Below are positions 46,201 through 54,862 of a stretch of DNA of 64,000 bases, in pieces (position 1 is the stretch's first letter; every line of letters starts with the position of its first letter). Source of the DNA: JALSNL01 sp036479585 (GTDB lineage Bacteria; Bacteroidota; Ignavibacteria; Ignavibacteriales; Melioribacteraceae). The notes under the pieces were generated by a model. It was not told where the DNA came from. It did not search any database and was given only the letters and a program-made list of their open reading frames with translations. The stretch covers positions 4,216,001-4,280,000 of the forward strand of contig OZ245062.1 in NCBI GenBank assembly GCA_965224785.1, in the 5' to 3' direction. A program made the position numbers and the translations under genes.

Positions 46201-47042
46201 CTTCTTACAATTATGGAGATATTATAATAAACGAAATAATGTATGAACCAGATTCAACAAACTCTGAGTTTGTTGAATTATATAATAACTCATCAAACCC
46301 AATAGAATTAGGTGGTTTGAGTATTGAAGATAAAAAAGGAATTAGTTTTTCAATTTTTGATTTGAGTAAAAAATTACAACCAGATGAATATTTTGTGATT
46401 TCAGCGGACTCAAATATTTTAGGAAATTATACTTTTTTGGAGAATAATAAAAATCTTTCTATTAGAAATATTAGTTCTTTGGGCTTTACAAATTCCTCCA
46501 AGCTAATTTATTTGAAAAATTTTAGAGGTAATATAATTGATTCTTTGAATTACAATAAAAATTGGCATAACTCAAATTTAGTAGAAACAAAAAATATTTC
46601 ATTAGAACTAATAAACTATAACACTAAACGAAACTCCTCAACAAACTGGAGTAGTTCGGTAGATGATTTTGGAGCGACACCCGGAAGAGAAAATTCCATT
46701 TATGTAGAAAAACTTGTTGGTGGATCTAAGTTAAGTATTTCTCCAAATCCATTCTCACCAGATAATGACGGCTTTGATGATTATACTTTTATTAGTTATA
46801 AACTCACTCAAAATATTGCACAAATACGATTAAAAATATTTGACAGTAGAGGTAGATTAGTTCGTACACTTGCAAATAATAAGCCCAGCGGAAGTGAAGG
46901 AACAATTACTTTTGATGGATTAGATAAAAATAAAAATCCACTAAAGATTGGAATTTACATTGTACTTTTGGAAGCATTAAATTCTGCAAATACAACTTTG
47001 GAAATAATAAAAGATGTTATTGTAATTGCAAGAAAACTGTAA
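43230..47042 (+). CDS. Exported lamin-tail-domain/CARDB multidomain protein lacking a standard start codon
   Basis: The open frame runs from 43197 to 47042, but its first ATG/GTG/TTG is 43320, inside the first lamin-tail domain. Upstream in frame is an apparent signal peptide: ATA at 43230, then KKLYTYFLPIVFILSCSYTN and AQS. TTGAGATTATT precedes it as ribosome-binding site. Translation therefore needs ATA or ATT initiation, or the start was lost by mutation. Domains: five lamin-tail units (for example INEIMYAPKSPEPEWIELFN), three CARDB-like units (DLELLSLSVTKTNVTIGNNF and two more) between them, and a C-terminal FlgD-like Ig domain (SISPNPFSPDNDGFDD ... FDSRGRLVRTL). It is probably a surface adhesion or structural protein. 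Confidence 0.78.
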   Translation: MKKLYTYFLPIVFILSCSYTNAQSIVLSEIMFNPTESNSEFVEIVNTSETDAIDISNYTILYHTSSSGDSLVSINSNYILEPKQYAIILEGDYDFENGIYKGIISDSALVFTLDDNSFGSRGMANSSDRSVYLISDNNDTVDVYTYSANNSKGISDERGTTAADIWLNSKNANGTPGFRNSISPRENDLELLSLSVTKTNVTIGNNFELTIKIKNAGILLATNPILNIYKDVNFDGIQQPEELLSAEIITEITSNDSVEIVKEFENNSIGKNNFIAEVEFDLDEYLDNNSKMVSVFGTEIIGTKDDLIINEIMYAPKSPEPEWIELFNRSEKQITINNYQIADSKDTSNIIAQTTMIEPSGYLIITDDSSVSEIYPELEKFIILSLPTFNNSEDKIILLDSFGRTIDSVYYTSDWGGNNGKSLERIDAHNSSIDSSNWKENLTLATPGKINSVTQKEFDVKIVDAFTSPKAPIINNPIKLNVKVKNSGKKSLEFKIDLFTDSNIDSVKENVIETSNSLSLSAGDSLLYQFNFVDTVKFRRGYIFEISTIDDDVSNNTFYYTSIPGYPSKSILVNEIKYSPKNDEPEWVELYNNSDYNIDLKDWTISDVLTTPISKKIFEEEFIFPSKTFFVISKGNVIYNYYRNILSPVLELKFANLNNDKDGIVLKDNRSATIDSVLYTNKIGGKNGESIERVSLEFSSTNSNNWKSSIDIENGTPGRINSVTSKDYDLVISSISTVPKFPIKNDKIKISVKIINRGNFNVDNFSAILSFGKNSPIQELEQINNLSLSKGDSLVITSKLEVTISDTLFISAKIELPNDEDKTNNYLEGIVTSGFNKNSILINEVMFNPKVGEPVWIEIINNSDSTININGWNIGDLQTKNIIIDDDIFLEPNKLLIISDFFQNSIFDEDVNVIQTNLPKFSSKKDAVIIYDFRNAVIDSMNYELPNNIVKGISLERISLDNFSNDLSNWIFSLSESGSSPGNENSIINIPSYNYGDIIINEIMYEPDSTNSEFVELYNNSSNPIELGGLSIEDKKGISFSIFDLSKKLQPDEYFVISADSNILGNYTFLENNKNLSIRNISSLGFTNSSKLIYLKNFRGNIIDSLNYNKNWHNSNLVETKNISLELINYNTKRNSSTNWSSSVDDFGATPGRENSIYVEKLVGGSKLSISPNPFSPDNDGFDDYTFISYKLTQNIAQIRLKIFDSRGRLVRTLANNKPSGSEGTITFDGLDKNKNPLKIGIYIVLLEALNSANTTLEIIKDVIVIARKL

Positions 47043-47127
47043 GCCAACTACATCACAGAATATATTAAATTATTTTTATATGTTTGCAACTTAATTGTAA
47101 TTTATATTACTAAACGGATACGAAATT

Positions 47128-47949
47128 ATGGGAAAAATAATTGCCTTTGCCATGCCAAAAGGTGGCGTTGCAAAAACTACTTCAGCTGTTAACCTTGCTA
47201 TAGCTTTATCAAATAAAAAGAAAAGAACTTTACTTATTGATGCTGATCCAGCAAATCAATGTGCAATTGCGTTTGGCTTGCCAGACGATCCGGAAATAGG
47301 AACTCTTTTTAATGTTTTGAATTATACTCAAAATTGTGAAGAAGCCATTAATACAACTGAGAACCCGTACTTTGATATTCTACCATTTAAAAATATTTCT
47401 TACGAAGAAGAATTATTATTAGCTGATCTTAGCTTTGATCAGAAATTATTTGAAAATTTAGTTGCACCTTTTGTTGGTGGTTACGATTATGTATTAATTG
47501 ACTGTCCTCCAACATTGGTAGGTATGACAGCAAATGTTCTAAATATTTCGGACTCTGTTTTGATCCCAGCAAAATCTAGTATGTTTTCGATAGCTGCTTT
47601 GGAAAAAATTGTTGCTAGAATAAAAACAATTTCAGAATCTGTAAATAGCAAATTGAAAATTGAAGGAATATTTTTGACAATGCACGAACTTAATACTAAA
47701 GCTGCTTTTACAACAAAGAAAGAATTGTACAGTCTATATCCAAACTCAATGCTTACAACAGCTATTCCTAAAAATGTGGCTGCAGAAGAAGCTTCGTTTC
47801 ATGATGATCCTGTAATTATTGTTGAACCTAGAGCTAAAGCATCTATTGCTTATGCACAATTGGCTGATGAAATTATTGAACGAAATGATTCATTTGGAAC
47901 AGATGATTTCCAAACTTTTGCGGATGTAGATAGTTTAGAAAATTATTGA
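47128..47949 (+). CDS. ParA/MinD-family ATPase
   Basis: 273 aa. Deviant Walker A: AMPKGGVAKTTSAVNLA with the signature Lys near the start (K in KGG) and KTT. Walker A' TLLIDADPANQ; Walker B YDYVLIDCPPTLVG. It is ParA-like in length and order. No parB gene or centromere-like parS repeats are next to it. Such orphans place proteins or plasmids on the nucleoid or envelope. The gene before it is a multidomain surface protein and the one after is convergent. Start ATG at 47128; ribosome-binding site weak. Confidence 0.88.
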   Translation: MGKIIAFAMPKGGVAKTTSAVNLAIALSNKKKRTLLIDADPANQCAIAFGLPDDPEIGTLFNVLNYTQNCEEAINTTENPYFDILPFKNISYEEELLLADLSFDQKLFENLVAPFVGGYDYVLIDCPPTLVGMTANVLNISDSVLIPAKSSMFSIAALEKIVARIKTISESVNSKLKIEGIFLTMHELNTKAAFTTKKELYSLYPNSMLTTAIPKNVAAEEASFHDDPVIIVEPRAKASIAYAQLADEIIERNDSFGTDDFQTFADVDSLENY

Positions 47950-47980
47950 TTTATATAAAAAATTTGAAGTAAAACAAAAA

Positions 47981-48012
47981 CCCCTTCTAAATATATAGAA
48001 GAGGCTTTTTTT
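47981..48012. terminator. Bidirectional terminator between parA-like and thioredoxin-like genes
   Basis: CCCCTTCT (47981-47988) and AGAAGAGG (47997-48004) form a stem around AAATATAT; T-runs lie on both strands (CTTTTTTT on plus, TTTTTG on minus). It sits between convergent genes. One mismatch on plus, G-U pairing on minus. Confidence 0.7.
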
Positions 48013-48502
48013 ATTTTGAAGCGTAAGCATCTTTTATATGCTTAATATATTTGGATGGTCCGCCAGCAACAAAACCAGTTTGTTTAACAACTTTTCCAGT
48101 TTTATCTAAAAGAAGAACTGTAGGGAAACCACGAACTCCATATTTTTGTAACATTTTTTGATTGTATTCCTTTACTTTATCAGTTTGAGGAATAGATTTA
48201 GGATAATCTAAATTTACTAAAACCATATTATCTTGTGCATAGTTTTCAAATTCTTTTGTCTCTAAAACTTCTTCATTAAGTCTTTTGCACCAATGACACC
48301 AGTCGGAACCAGAAAATTGTAAAAGAATTTGTTTGTTTTCTTTCTCAGCAATTACAATTGCTTGTTCAAGGTTTGTGTGCCAAACTACCTCACTAGTTTC
48401 AGTATTGTTACCTTCAACTAACGCTTTGCTATTTGCCTTTTTATTATCTGTACAACTAAAAACTATAAAGACAGTTAATAGTAACAATGAGATTTTTTTC
48501 AT
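48011..48502 (-). CDS. Thioredoxin-fold lipoprotein
   Basis: 163 aa. Lipobox region VFSC (Cys17). The mature part is a thioredoxin-like domain with the redox motif SDWCHWCKRLNEEV (WCHWCK) and the cis-proline segment YGVRGFPTVLLLD. The His inside CxxC (C-H-W-C) is DsbA-like in having His before the second position. It probably reduces or oxidises thiols in periplasmic proteins, tethered to a membrane. It is monocistronic by appearance; its terminator is shared with the convergent parA-like gene. Confidence 0.87.
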   Translation of the reverse strand: MKKISLLLLTVFIVFSCTDNKKANSKALVEGNNTETSEVVWHTNLEQAIVIAEKENKQILLQFSGSDWCHWCKRLNEEVLETKEFENYAQDNMVLVNLDYPKSIPQTDKVKEYNQKMLQKYGVRGFPTVLLLDKTGKVVKQTGFVAGGPSKYIKHIKDAYASK

Positions 48503-48590
48503 ACGAGTTTCCTTTTTTATGTGATTTTATATTCTATAATATAGAAAATTGATGTGCCTTTTTGTAAGTAGTAAGACAAAACAATTTATT

Positions 48591-49739
48591 TTATTTCTTT
48601 AACCTTAAAACAAACGGAATTGTTCCAAATCCTATTACTGCAGCAAAAAGATAAGTTGTTTGCATTGAAAACCAATCTGCTGAAAACCCTATTATCGAAA
48701 TTGTTATAGCAGAAGTTAAAAAATTAATTGTCATAAAAATACCATTTAGAAAAGTAGGGAATTCTGATTTTGACTCGTTAACAAGTGCCATCAAAACCGG
48801 AGTAAAGGCAAAAATGAAAAATCCTAAAAGTATAAGAAAAACAAATGAGAAAACAGAATTTGTAATTATGAAAAAATAAAACAATATAGGATTTAGAAAA
48901 CTTGAAATTAGTAACACTTTTCTTCTGCCAATTTTATCTGAGATAGTTCCAGAGAAAAAAGTTCCACCAGCTCCGGCAAACTGAAAGATGGATAAAGCAA
49001 TACCAGCATACCAAAGACTTTCTCCTTTATCAGTTAGATAAACAGCAAGAAATGTTGTTAACGTTCCTTTTATAATTGAGTTGAAAAAAGTAATCCCTAA
49101 TATTATAATAAACAAAGGAAGTGCTTTTCTAAATGCTCCCCAAACTTTTTTAGTTTCAATTTTGATAGAGGCTTGTGGTATAAACAAATTTCTAAATTTA
49201 AAATAGAGAAAAATAGAAGCCAATAACCCAAAAGGAATTAGTTTGTACGTGCCTTCTAAACCCCAAAGAGAAATTCCACCAAGAATTACAAGTGGACCAA
49301 CGGAACGAGCAAGCTCACCACCTAGCATAAAGAAACTCATTCCTTTTCCAATTCGTTCTCCAGCAATTTGTTTAATCATAACCGGAGCTGGAACATGAAA
49401 CATTGATGCACTTACACCCATTGTTAATAAAATAATTATTAGAAAAATATAACTTGGCGCCAAGCCCAACAAGCTCATTGCAATTACTGTTATGGATGGT
49501 GAAAGAATTACAAAATATTTTAGACTTATTTTATCAGCCATCAAACCTATAAAGGGATTGAACAAAGATGGCAGCCGCTGAGCAATTGTTAGAAGTCCGG
49601 CAAGTGTGTAAGACATGCTAAATTTTTCAATCAGCAAAGGTAAAATTGGAGCAAGAAATGACGAGTAAACATCGTGAATAAAATGAGCAAATGAAATAAG
49701 AAGAATATTGCCAGTTTGAAATTTTTTAGGTGAGTTCAT
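48591..49739 (-). CDS. Major facilitator superfamily transporter
   Basis: 382 aa from ATG at 49737-49739. A TTG one codon further up is possible. About 12 hydrophobic segments. MFS loop motifs: LMADKISLKYFVIL between TM2 and TM3 and SGTISDKIGRRKVLLIS between TM8 and TM9 (D-K-x-G-R-R). The N-terminus GNILLISFAHFIHDVYSSFL resembles fosmidomycin-resistance-type MFS proteins, but that comparison is from memory. It probably exports a small molecule. It follows the 49746-50207 gene by a few nucleotides, so the two are co-transcribed. Confidence 0.85.
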   Translation of the reverse strand: MNSPKKFQTGNILLISFAHFIHDVYSSFLAPILPLLIEKFSMSYTLAGLLTIAQRLPSLFNPFIGLMADKISLKYFVILSPSITVIAMSLLGLAPSYIFLIIILLTMGVSASMFHVPAPVMIKQIAGERIGKGMSFFMLGGELARSVGPLVILGGISLWGLEGTYKLIPFGLLASIFLYFKFRNLFIPQASIKIETKKVWGAFRKALPLFIIILGITFFNSIIKGTLTTFLAVYLTDKGESLWYAGIALSIFQFAGAGGTFFSGTISDKIGRRKVLLISSFLNPILFYFFIITNSVFSFVFLILLGFFIFAFTPVLMALVNESKSEFPTFLNGIFMTINFLTSAITISIIGFSADWFSMQTTYLFAAVIGFGTIPFVLRLKK

Positions 49740-49745
49740 CAATAA

Positions 49746-50207
49746 TTATTTGAAACCATATTTGTGAACGTGATAAACTGCCAGACCTAAAACTGCAGCA
49801 GCTTGCGAGTAAAATAAAACTTTTCCAAAAACTCCAAGATCTGTTTTACGTTTTCCATTTCTATAAACTTTCATGGCTTGGTTAATTTCACTTTTTATTC
49901 TTTGTCTTTCTGAATAACTAAGTGGTTGATTTTTATCTTCCTTTAAGTGTGGCGGAACAATAAACTCAAATGTTTCTACAAATGGATCAAAAGATTTACC
50001 AAGAGAGAGCAAAGGAGATTTTGTTTTTAAGTGTGGCGCTAATTTTAGTTTGTACTTTTGTTCAGCTTCAATTTTTATCGAATCATTCAAAGTTGTTTGT
50101 AAGTTTAGTTCATTTTTTTCTTGAGCAAACAAAAAGCCCAATAGTGATAAATAAAAAACCAAAATCCATATTATATTTTTTATATGATCAAGCATATATT
50201 TAACCAA
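49746..50207 (-). CDS. Exported protein of unknown function, co-transcribed with MFS gene
   Basis: 153 aa. TTG start at 50207 is supported by AAGGAATAAC as ribosome-binding site; ATG at 50195 is the alternative. A signal peptide (NIIWILVFYLSLLGFLFAQ) is followed by a charged region and a C-terminal hydrophobic stretch (VFGKVLFYSQAAAVLGLAVY). The middle has a basic/acidic helical part (SYSERQRIKSEINQAMKVY). I recognise no family. It ends 7 nt before the MFS gene. Confidence 0.6.
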   Translation of the reverse strand: MVKYMLDHIKNIIWILVFYLSLLGFLFAQEKNELNLQTTLNDSIKIEAEQKYKLKLAPHLKTKSPLLSLGKSFDPFVETFEFIVPPHLKEDKNQPLSYSERQRIKSEINQAMKVYRNGKRKTDLGVFGKVLFYSQAAAVLGLAVYHVHKYGFK

Positions 50208-50222
50208 GTTATTCCTTTGTTT

Positions 50223-50321
50223 GTCATTTCCGAATGCTCTTATCGGAAATCCAGTTGCTTAAGAATTACTGGATTCCCAGTCAAAGTTTATCCCGTGTTT
50301 TTAAGCGGGGCTGAGAATGAC
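50223..50321. repeat. Dispersed inverted-repeat element, family B, copy 2
   Basis: GTCATTTCCGAATGCTCTTATCGG at the left matches 38094; the right end GCTGAGAATGAC is the same. Relative to copy 1 it holds 26 extra bases (after CCCAGTCAA) forming their own hairpin CCCG...CGGG. 99 bp. Confidence 0.72.
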
Positions 50322-50421
50322 AGTATTTAAAAATGCAATGAACAATCATTTAATAAAAATTTCTACGAAGACCACTTTGATAAATGTATATTCTCAGTGA
50401 GATTCTTACGGATAAAGATTT

Positions 50422-52314
50422 CTAAAATTTAAAAACATTATTTTCTTTTACAGCATCTGGGATGTACTTGTTTCCAACTTTAACACTTTTAATTATTTTG
50501 GAATCTTCTAACTTTAGCTTAAAAATATCATTCCCATTTTTCCAATTCCGTGCAGATTTTTCAATGATCCTTTTTGTCCCATCTTCAAACTCTAAAGTAA
50601 CAAAAATTCTTGTTGGAATATTTCCAAGTTTTTTAATTTCAATTAAAATATTTTTTTCTGTTTGTGTAGCATTACTTATTGATAAATCCGGATAACCAAA
50701 TTCATAAAACCATGGTTTCCAAAACCAAGATAAATCTTCACCAATAACATCATTAAATGTTAAAAAGAAATCATGTGGAATTGGGTGTTTCCCATTCCAC
50801 CTATCCATATATTCTAACAAGGCTTTCTTAAATAATTTTCGTCCAAGTAATTGTTCCAGTTCACTATATGCATTTGCTGGTCTATTGTAAAAAGCTGTTC
50901 TTGAATATTTACTTTTGTTAGAGTAAGAGGGAACTATTGGAGGAATTTCACTTTCTTTTCCGGCAGCAATAGAATAATAATAAACTCTTCTTTCCCAGTA
51001 GTCATAGCTTGGTACATTTCTACTAACAATTTCGCTTGGTAAAAATGCAGCCCAACCTTCATCCATCCATGCATATTTTCGTTCATTAGTTCCCATCATA
51101 AATGGAAAGTAATTATGTGAAAGTTCATGAAATACTAAACCCACATGACTAGACTTTTTAATTGGAGTTCCATTATTCACCATCATAGGACTTTCCATTC
51201 CACCACTTACTTTTCCATTGCTAAATGTTGTAGCGTGGGAATAAGGATATGGATAACCTGGAAGTTCATAAGATAAATACTTAATGGATTCTCTAGCATA
51301 TTGAGCAGTGCTATCATAATGAGCTGCTCCTTCGTGGTAAACTGCATCTGTTAAAGTTCTTCTCCCGGTTGTTTTATCAACCACAACACTTGCTCCATCC
51401 CAATTGGAGTTTTTACTAATTGCAAAAGCAAAGGCTGTTATATTTTTCACAGAGAATTTCCATGTGTTAAATTCTTTGTCTGCTGTTACTAATCCTTTTT
51501 CGTAATCTTGCTGAATAATAATTCTAATAGTTTCATCAGATTGTTTTGCTTTTTCATATTTCTCATAAATATCTTTTCTCAAAACTTCTTTTGCATTTTG
51601 TAATTCGCCCGTTGCCCAAATAACATTTCCTTTTGGAGCTTTTAGAGATACTTCAAAGTTTGAAAAATCATTATAAAATTCCACGTTACCTTTATACTCA
51701 ATTTTATCCCAGCCATCAATGTCATCATAAACAGCAATTTCAGGATACCAATATGCTAAGTAAAATTTCCCATTTTTATAATTGCCCATTCTAATTGGGA
51801 ATGATTTTTGAATTTCAAATTCCCATCCAATTTTAATTTCTACTTTGCTATTAGGAAGAATCGATTCACTAAGTTTAACAAAAAGATTAGTTGAACTTCT
51901 TATTACCTCTTGGCTTAAAGGTGAAACATCAAAAGAATTTTTATTTACAGTTATGTAATTAATTTTTGTTTCATCTGTAAATACTTTTGGTTGAATGAAC
52001 AAGTCTCTTGAAGCTCCTTTTTTGGTAATGTCTTGGTATAATCTTATTACAATTATATCAAGCGTGTCTGGACTATTATTATAGTAAGTTATAGTTGCAT
52101 CGCCAAGTAAGTAACTACTATCGGGTAAAATTTCTGCACTAATTTCATAATCAGATTTATTTTGCCAATAGGCAGAACCTGGCTCTCCATTGTGAGAACG
52201 AGTGTTTGCGTTATATGCTTTTTGAATGTTTAGAGGAATATATAATTTTGAATTTTGTGAAAAAATTTGTGATGATATAACTGTAATAAAAATTATAAGA
52301 AACTGTTTAGTCAA
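50422..52314 (-). CDS. Exported M1-family metallopeptidase
   Basis: 630 aa. TTG start at 52314 with AAAAGGCGACCAA upstream. The signal peptide ends at IFSQ (about residue 20). Catalytic zinc motif HELSHNYFP with the distal ligand Glu in WMDEGWAAF, and a substrate-binding GGMESPMM motif like GAMEN. An N-terminal beta domain precedes and a helical C-terminal domain follows. M1 enzymes remove N-terminal residues from peptides; the gluzincin fold is certain, the substrate is not. It is on the same strand as the M28 peptidase, 34 nt downstream of it, so they likely form one extracellular peptide-degradation unit. Confidence 0.92.
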   Translation of the reverse strand: MTKQFLIIFITVISSQIFSQNSKLYIPLNIQKAYNANTRSHNGEPGSAYWQNKSDYEISAEILPDSSYLLGDATITYYNNSPDTLDIIVIRLYQDITKKGASRDLFIQPKVFTDETKINYITVNKNSFDVSPLSQEVIRSSTNLFVKLSESILPNSKVEIKIGWEFEIQKSFPIRMGNYKNGKFYLAYWYPEIAVYDDIDGWDKIEYKGNVEFYNDFSNFEVSLKAPKGNVIWATGELQNAKEVLRKDIYEKYEKAKQSDETIRIIIQQDYEKGLVTADKEFNTWKFSVKNITAFAFAISKNSNWDGASVVVDKTTGRRTLTDAVYHEGAAHYDSTAQYARESIKYLSYELPGYPYPYSHATTFSNGKVSGGMESPMMVNNGTPIKKSSHVGLVFHELSHNYFPFMMGTNERKYAWMDEGWAAFLPSEIVSRNVPSYDYWERRVYYYSIAAGKESEIPPIVPSYSNKSKYSRTAFYNRPANAYSELEQLLGRKLFKKALLEYMDRWNGKHPIPHDFFLTFNDVIGEDLSWFWKPWFYEFGYPDLSISNATQTEKNILIEIKKLGNIPTRIFVTLEFEDGTKRIIEKSARNWKNGNDIFKLKLEDSKIIKSVKVGNKYIPDAVKENNVFKF

Positions 52315-52347
52315 TTGGTCGCCTTTTTATTAATCTGAATTAGTTTG

Positions 52348-53859
52348 TTAATCAATTACAAGTTTATGATTTAAGTTAGCAACTTCTAGGCTAATATTAT
52401 AAACCAATTCTGAAATTTTGTTTATTTTTTCATAATTAATTTTTTCAAAAGTATCACTTGGTTTGTGATAATCTTCCTGCATGTAATCGTAAAAGAATAC
52501 TATTGGAATTCCTTTGTTTGCATAATGTACATGATCACTTCTATAATATAATTTATTCGGATCATCTGGATCATCAAATTTATAATTAAAAATAAAATTG
52601 GTGGTTTTAGCATTTACATCTTCAATCAACTTTCCATATTCAGCACTTAACTTTCTAGATCCAATACAATAAATTGAATCAATACTTTCTCTGCCAACCA
52701 TATCTATATTAATATTTGCAACTGTATTTTTGATAAAACTACTGTTTGCTGTCAAATACTTTGAGCCTTTTAATCCTTTTTCTTCTCCTGTATGAAATGC
52801 AACTACTATTGATCTTTTATTATTGTTCCGAAAAGATATTTTTCTAATTGCTTCCATTATTGCAACCACTCCAGAACCATCATCATCTGCTCCATTATAA
52901 ATCTCATCTCCCTTTTTACCAAGATGATCATAATGAGCTGTGATAACAACATATTCATTTTTTAATTTCTCATCATTTCCTTCTTTAATTCCAATTATAT
53001 TTCTTGCAGTTTTAATTTCGTTTTGGTAAGAAAACTGAAAACTCATTTTATTATTTAAAATAAATGAAGAAGCTTCATCATCTAAAATTTGTTCATAAGA
53101 AAATGGTTCTGTATTAAGTAGCTTTTGTGTTTCTTCCAAATTTAGAATAACCATTGGTATAGTTGGCTTTGCTATAGATGTATCTTCATCAATTAAGTTA
53201 TATTTAATTATTTTTGCCCAAGTTGTATAACCTTTCCAATTATTATTAGCTTGTTCATCTACAATTAGCATTACGCCTTTTGCTCCATGTTTTTTTGCAT
53301 TTGATAGTTTATAACTCCACTTTGAATATTTTTTATCTTCGGGTTTATCAAATGTTTCAGAAGGCATACCAGTTTTTAGCAAAACTATTTTGTTTGAGAT
53401 ATCAATACTTTCATAGTCATCATAATTTTTTTCTTCTGATGAAATTCCAAAACCTGCATAAACAATTTGAAAATTTGTATTACTCAAAGAAGAGTCATAA
53501 ATATTTCGTACATTATAAATCATAGAAGTTCCATTTACAATTGTTCTACTTTCTATTGAATCGTAAAACGTAATACTCGCATTTTTTGAAATCCCACTAA
53601 TCGAAATATCGAATTCTTGAAAATAAGTTCCGTTATCTGCAAAAGGTTTTACTCCATATTTTTTTAGCTCTTTTGAAATGTATAAAGCTGCTAACTTTGC
53701 TCCGCGTGTAGCAGTTTCTCTTCCCTCTAATTCATCAGAAGCTAAAAATTCTAAATTTGCTTTTATATTTATTAGACTGTTATTATCAGAAATTATTTTG
53801 GAAGGTTGTGTGCAAGAATTTAGTGCGACTACTATTAAAATGAGAATGTATTTTTTCAC
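52348..53859 (-). CDS. M28-family zinc aminopeptidase lipoprotein with PA-like insert
   Basis: 503 aa from GTG at 53857-53859, with AAAGGATTTCCAA upstream. Lipobox LNSC (Cys16). The N-terminal part carries LEFLASDELEGRETATRGAK, common to M28 peptidases. A PA-like insert spans about 90-260. Zinc-binding core: VVITAHYDHLG (His, Asp), NGADDDGSGVVA (bridging Asp), FHTGEEKGLKGSKYL (Glu pair), VDMVGRES, and a late His in YRSDHVHYANKGIP. It cleaves N-terminal residues of peptides. It precedes the M1 gene in the same direction. Confidence 0.92.
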   Translation of the reverse strand: MKKYILILIVVALNSCTQPSKIISDNNSLINIKANLEFLASDELEGRETATRGAKLAALYISKELKKYGVKPFADNGTYFQEFDISISGISKNASITFYDSIESRTIVNGTSMIYNVRNIYDSSLSNTNFQIVYAGFGISSEEKNYDDYESIDISNKIVLLKTGMPSETFDKPEDKKYSKWSYKLSNAKKHGAKGVMLIVDEQANNNWKGYTTWAKIIKYNLIDEDTSIAKPTIPMVILNLEETQKLLNTEPFSYEQILDDEASSFILNNKMSFQFSYQNEIKTARNIIGIKEGNDEKLKNEYVVITAHYDHLGKKGDEIYNGADDDGSGVVAIMEAIRKISFRNNNKRSIVVAFHTGEEKGLKGSKYLTANSSFIKNTVANINIDMVGRESIDSIYCIGSRKLSAEYGKLIEDVNAKTTNFIFNYKFDDPDDPNKLYYRSDHVHYANKGIPIVFFYDYMQEDYHKPSDTFEKINYEKINKISELVYNISLEVANLNHKLVID

Positions 53860-53995
53860 TTGGAAATCCTTTTCAGAAAGATTGTAAAAACATTATTTAT
53901 ATAATAGGATTATACTCGATGTTAAAATTATAAATAAACTTATACAAATCTAGGAAGGATTTTTAAAAGATTTAATCAATTACAGAATGAAAAAA

Positions 53996-54661
53996 CTATA
54001 ACAATGCTTCTTTAAAAAATTGGTTTAACGGTTTTGCAGTATGATAATACTTCATTAAAAAATCACTCAAGTTTTTACTTAGTATCTTTTTTGAATTAAT
54101 TCTTCCAAAGTAATAGAATTGTTTGTTTGCAATTAGTGGTTGTTCTTTGTGTACTTCCTTAAACTCAGTTGGAATTCTTTTGTGTTGTTCACCAATAATT
54201 TTACCAAACTTCTTTTTGAAATCTTTATCATTATTCAGAGAATCAAATTCATCTAGATTTTGCACAATGGATTCTCTGACAGTTTGAAGTTGTTCTTTTG
54301 ACATTTGATAAATTCCACCATAAAATTTAATTCCGCTCGAACTCATCTCAATGTAAGTGCCGGGATCTGTGTAATTTTTTCTTCCTCCAGTAACTATAAT
54401 TGCAGAGGTTTGTGTTTTGTAAGGTGTTTTATCTTTGCTAAATCTTACGTCTCTGTAAATTCTAAAAATTGCTTCTTTAGGTGTAGTCATAAGACTTTCA
54501 TCATCTTCTTGAATTTTGAAAATCATATCTTGAATGAAATTTTCAAAAGGAATTTTTACTGCTTGCTCATATCTTTTTTTATTTGCGTGAAACCATTCAC
54601 GGTTATTATTATTTTCAAGCTCAATAAAAAAATCTATAAAATCTTGTGTAAAGTATTGCAT
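53996..54661 (-). CDS. DUF2461 (TIGR02453) family protein
   Basis: 221 aa. Signatures: FFIELENNNNREWFHANKKR, EAIFRIYRDVRFSKDKTPYKTQ, GTYIEMSSSGIKFYGGIY. These fit DUF2461 over its full length. The family is widespread in Bacteroidota and has no settled function. No signal peptide. It stands alone between the M28 gene and repeat A copy 2. Confidence 0.87.
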   Translation of the reverse strand: MQYFTQDFIDFFIELENNNNREWFHANKKRYEQAVKIPFENFIQDMIFKIQEDDESLMTTPKEAIFRIYRDVRFSKDKTPYKTQTSAIIVTGGRKNYTDPGTYIEMSSSGIKFYGGIYQMSKEQLQTVRESIVQNLDEFDSLNNDKDFKKKFGKIIGEQHKRIPTEFKEVHKEQPLIANKQFYYFGRINSKKILSKNLSDFLMKYYHTAKPLNQFFKEALL

Positions 54662-54720
54662 AGTTATTTGTTCCTTGAAAATTTAATAATTAAAAGATAA
54701 CAAAAGGTTTTACATAAAAT

Positions 54721-54816
54721 GTCATTCCGGTTTGTGTTCTTTGCAAGACCGGAATCTGTTGCTATTGTTGGAGATCCCGGTCTTGTCAACAAAAAACATT
54801 GCCAAACCGGAATAAC
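54721..54816. repeat. Dispersed inverted-repeat element, family A, copy 2
   Basis: GTCATTCCGGTTTG at 54721 and CAAACCGGAATAAC at 54803-54816 are inverted repeats with one mismatch. Internal CCGGAATC/GATCCCGG adds structure. Its left 40 bp match the element at 14291. Confidence 0.75.
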
Positions 54817-54862
54817 ATATTTTTTTCATTTAATTACCGTTGAGTTCGTAGTGACAAGAAAT

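Noticed and set aside
43320..47042. ATG at 43320 as true start of the lamin-tail-domain protein
   Set aside because: It would remove the signal peptide and cut the first lamin-tail domain; it has no ribosome-binding site.
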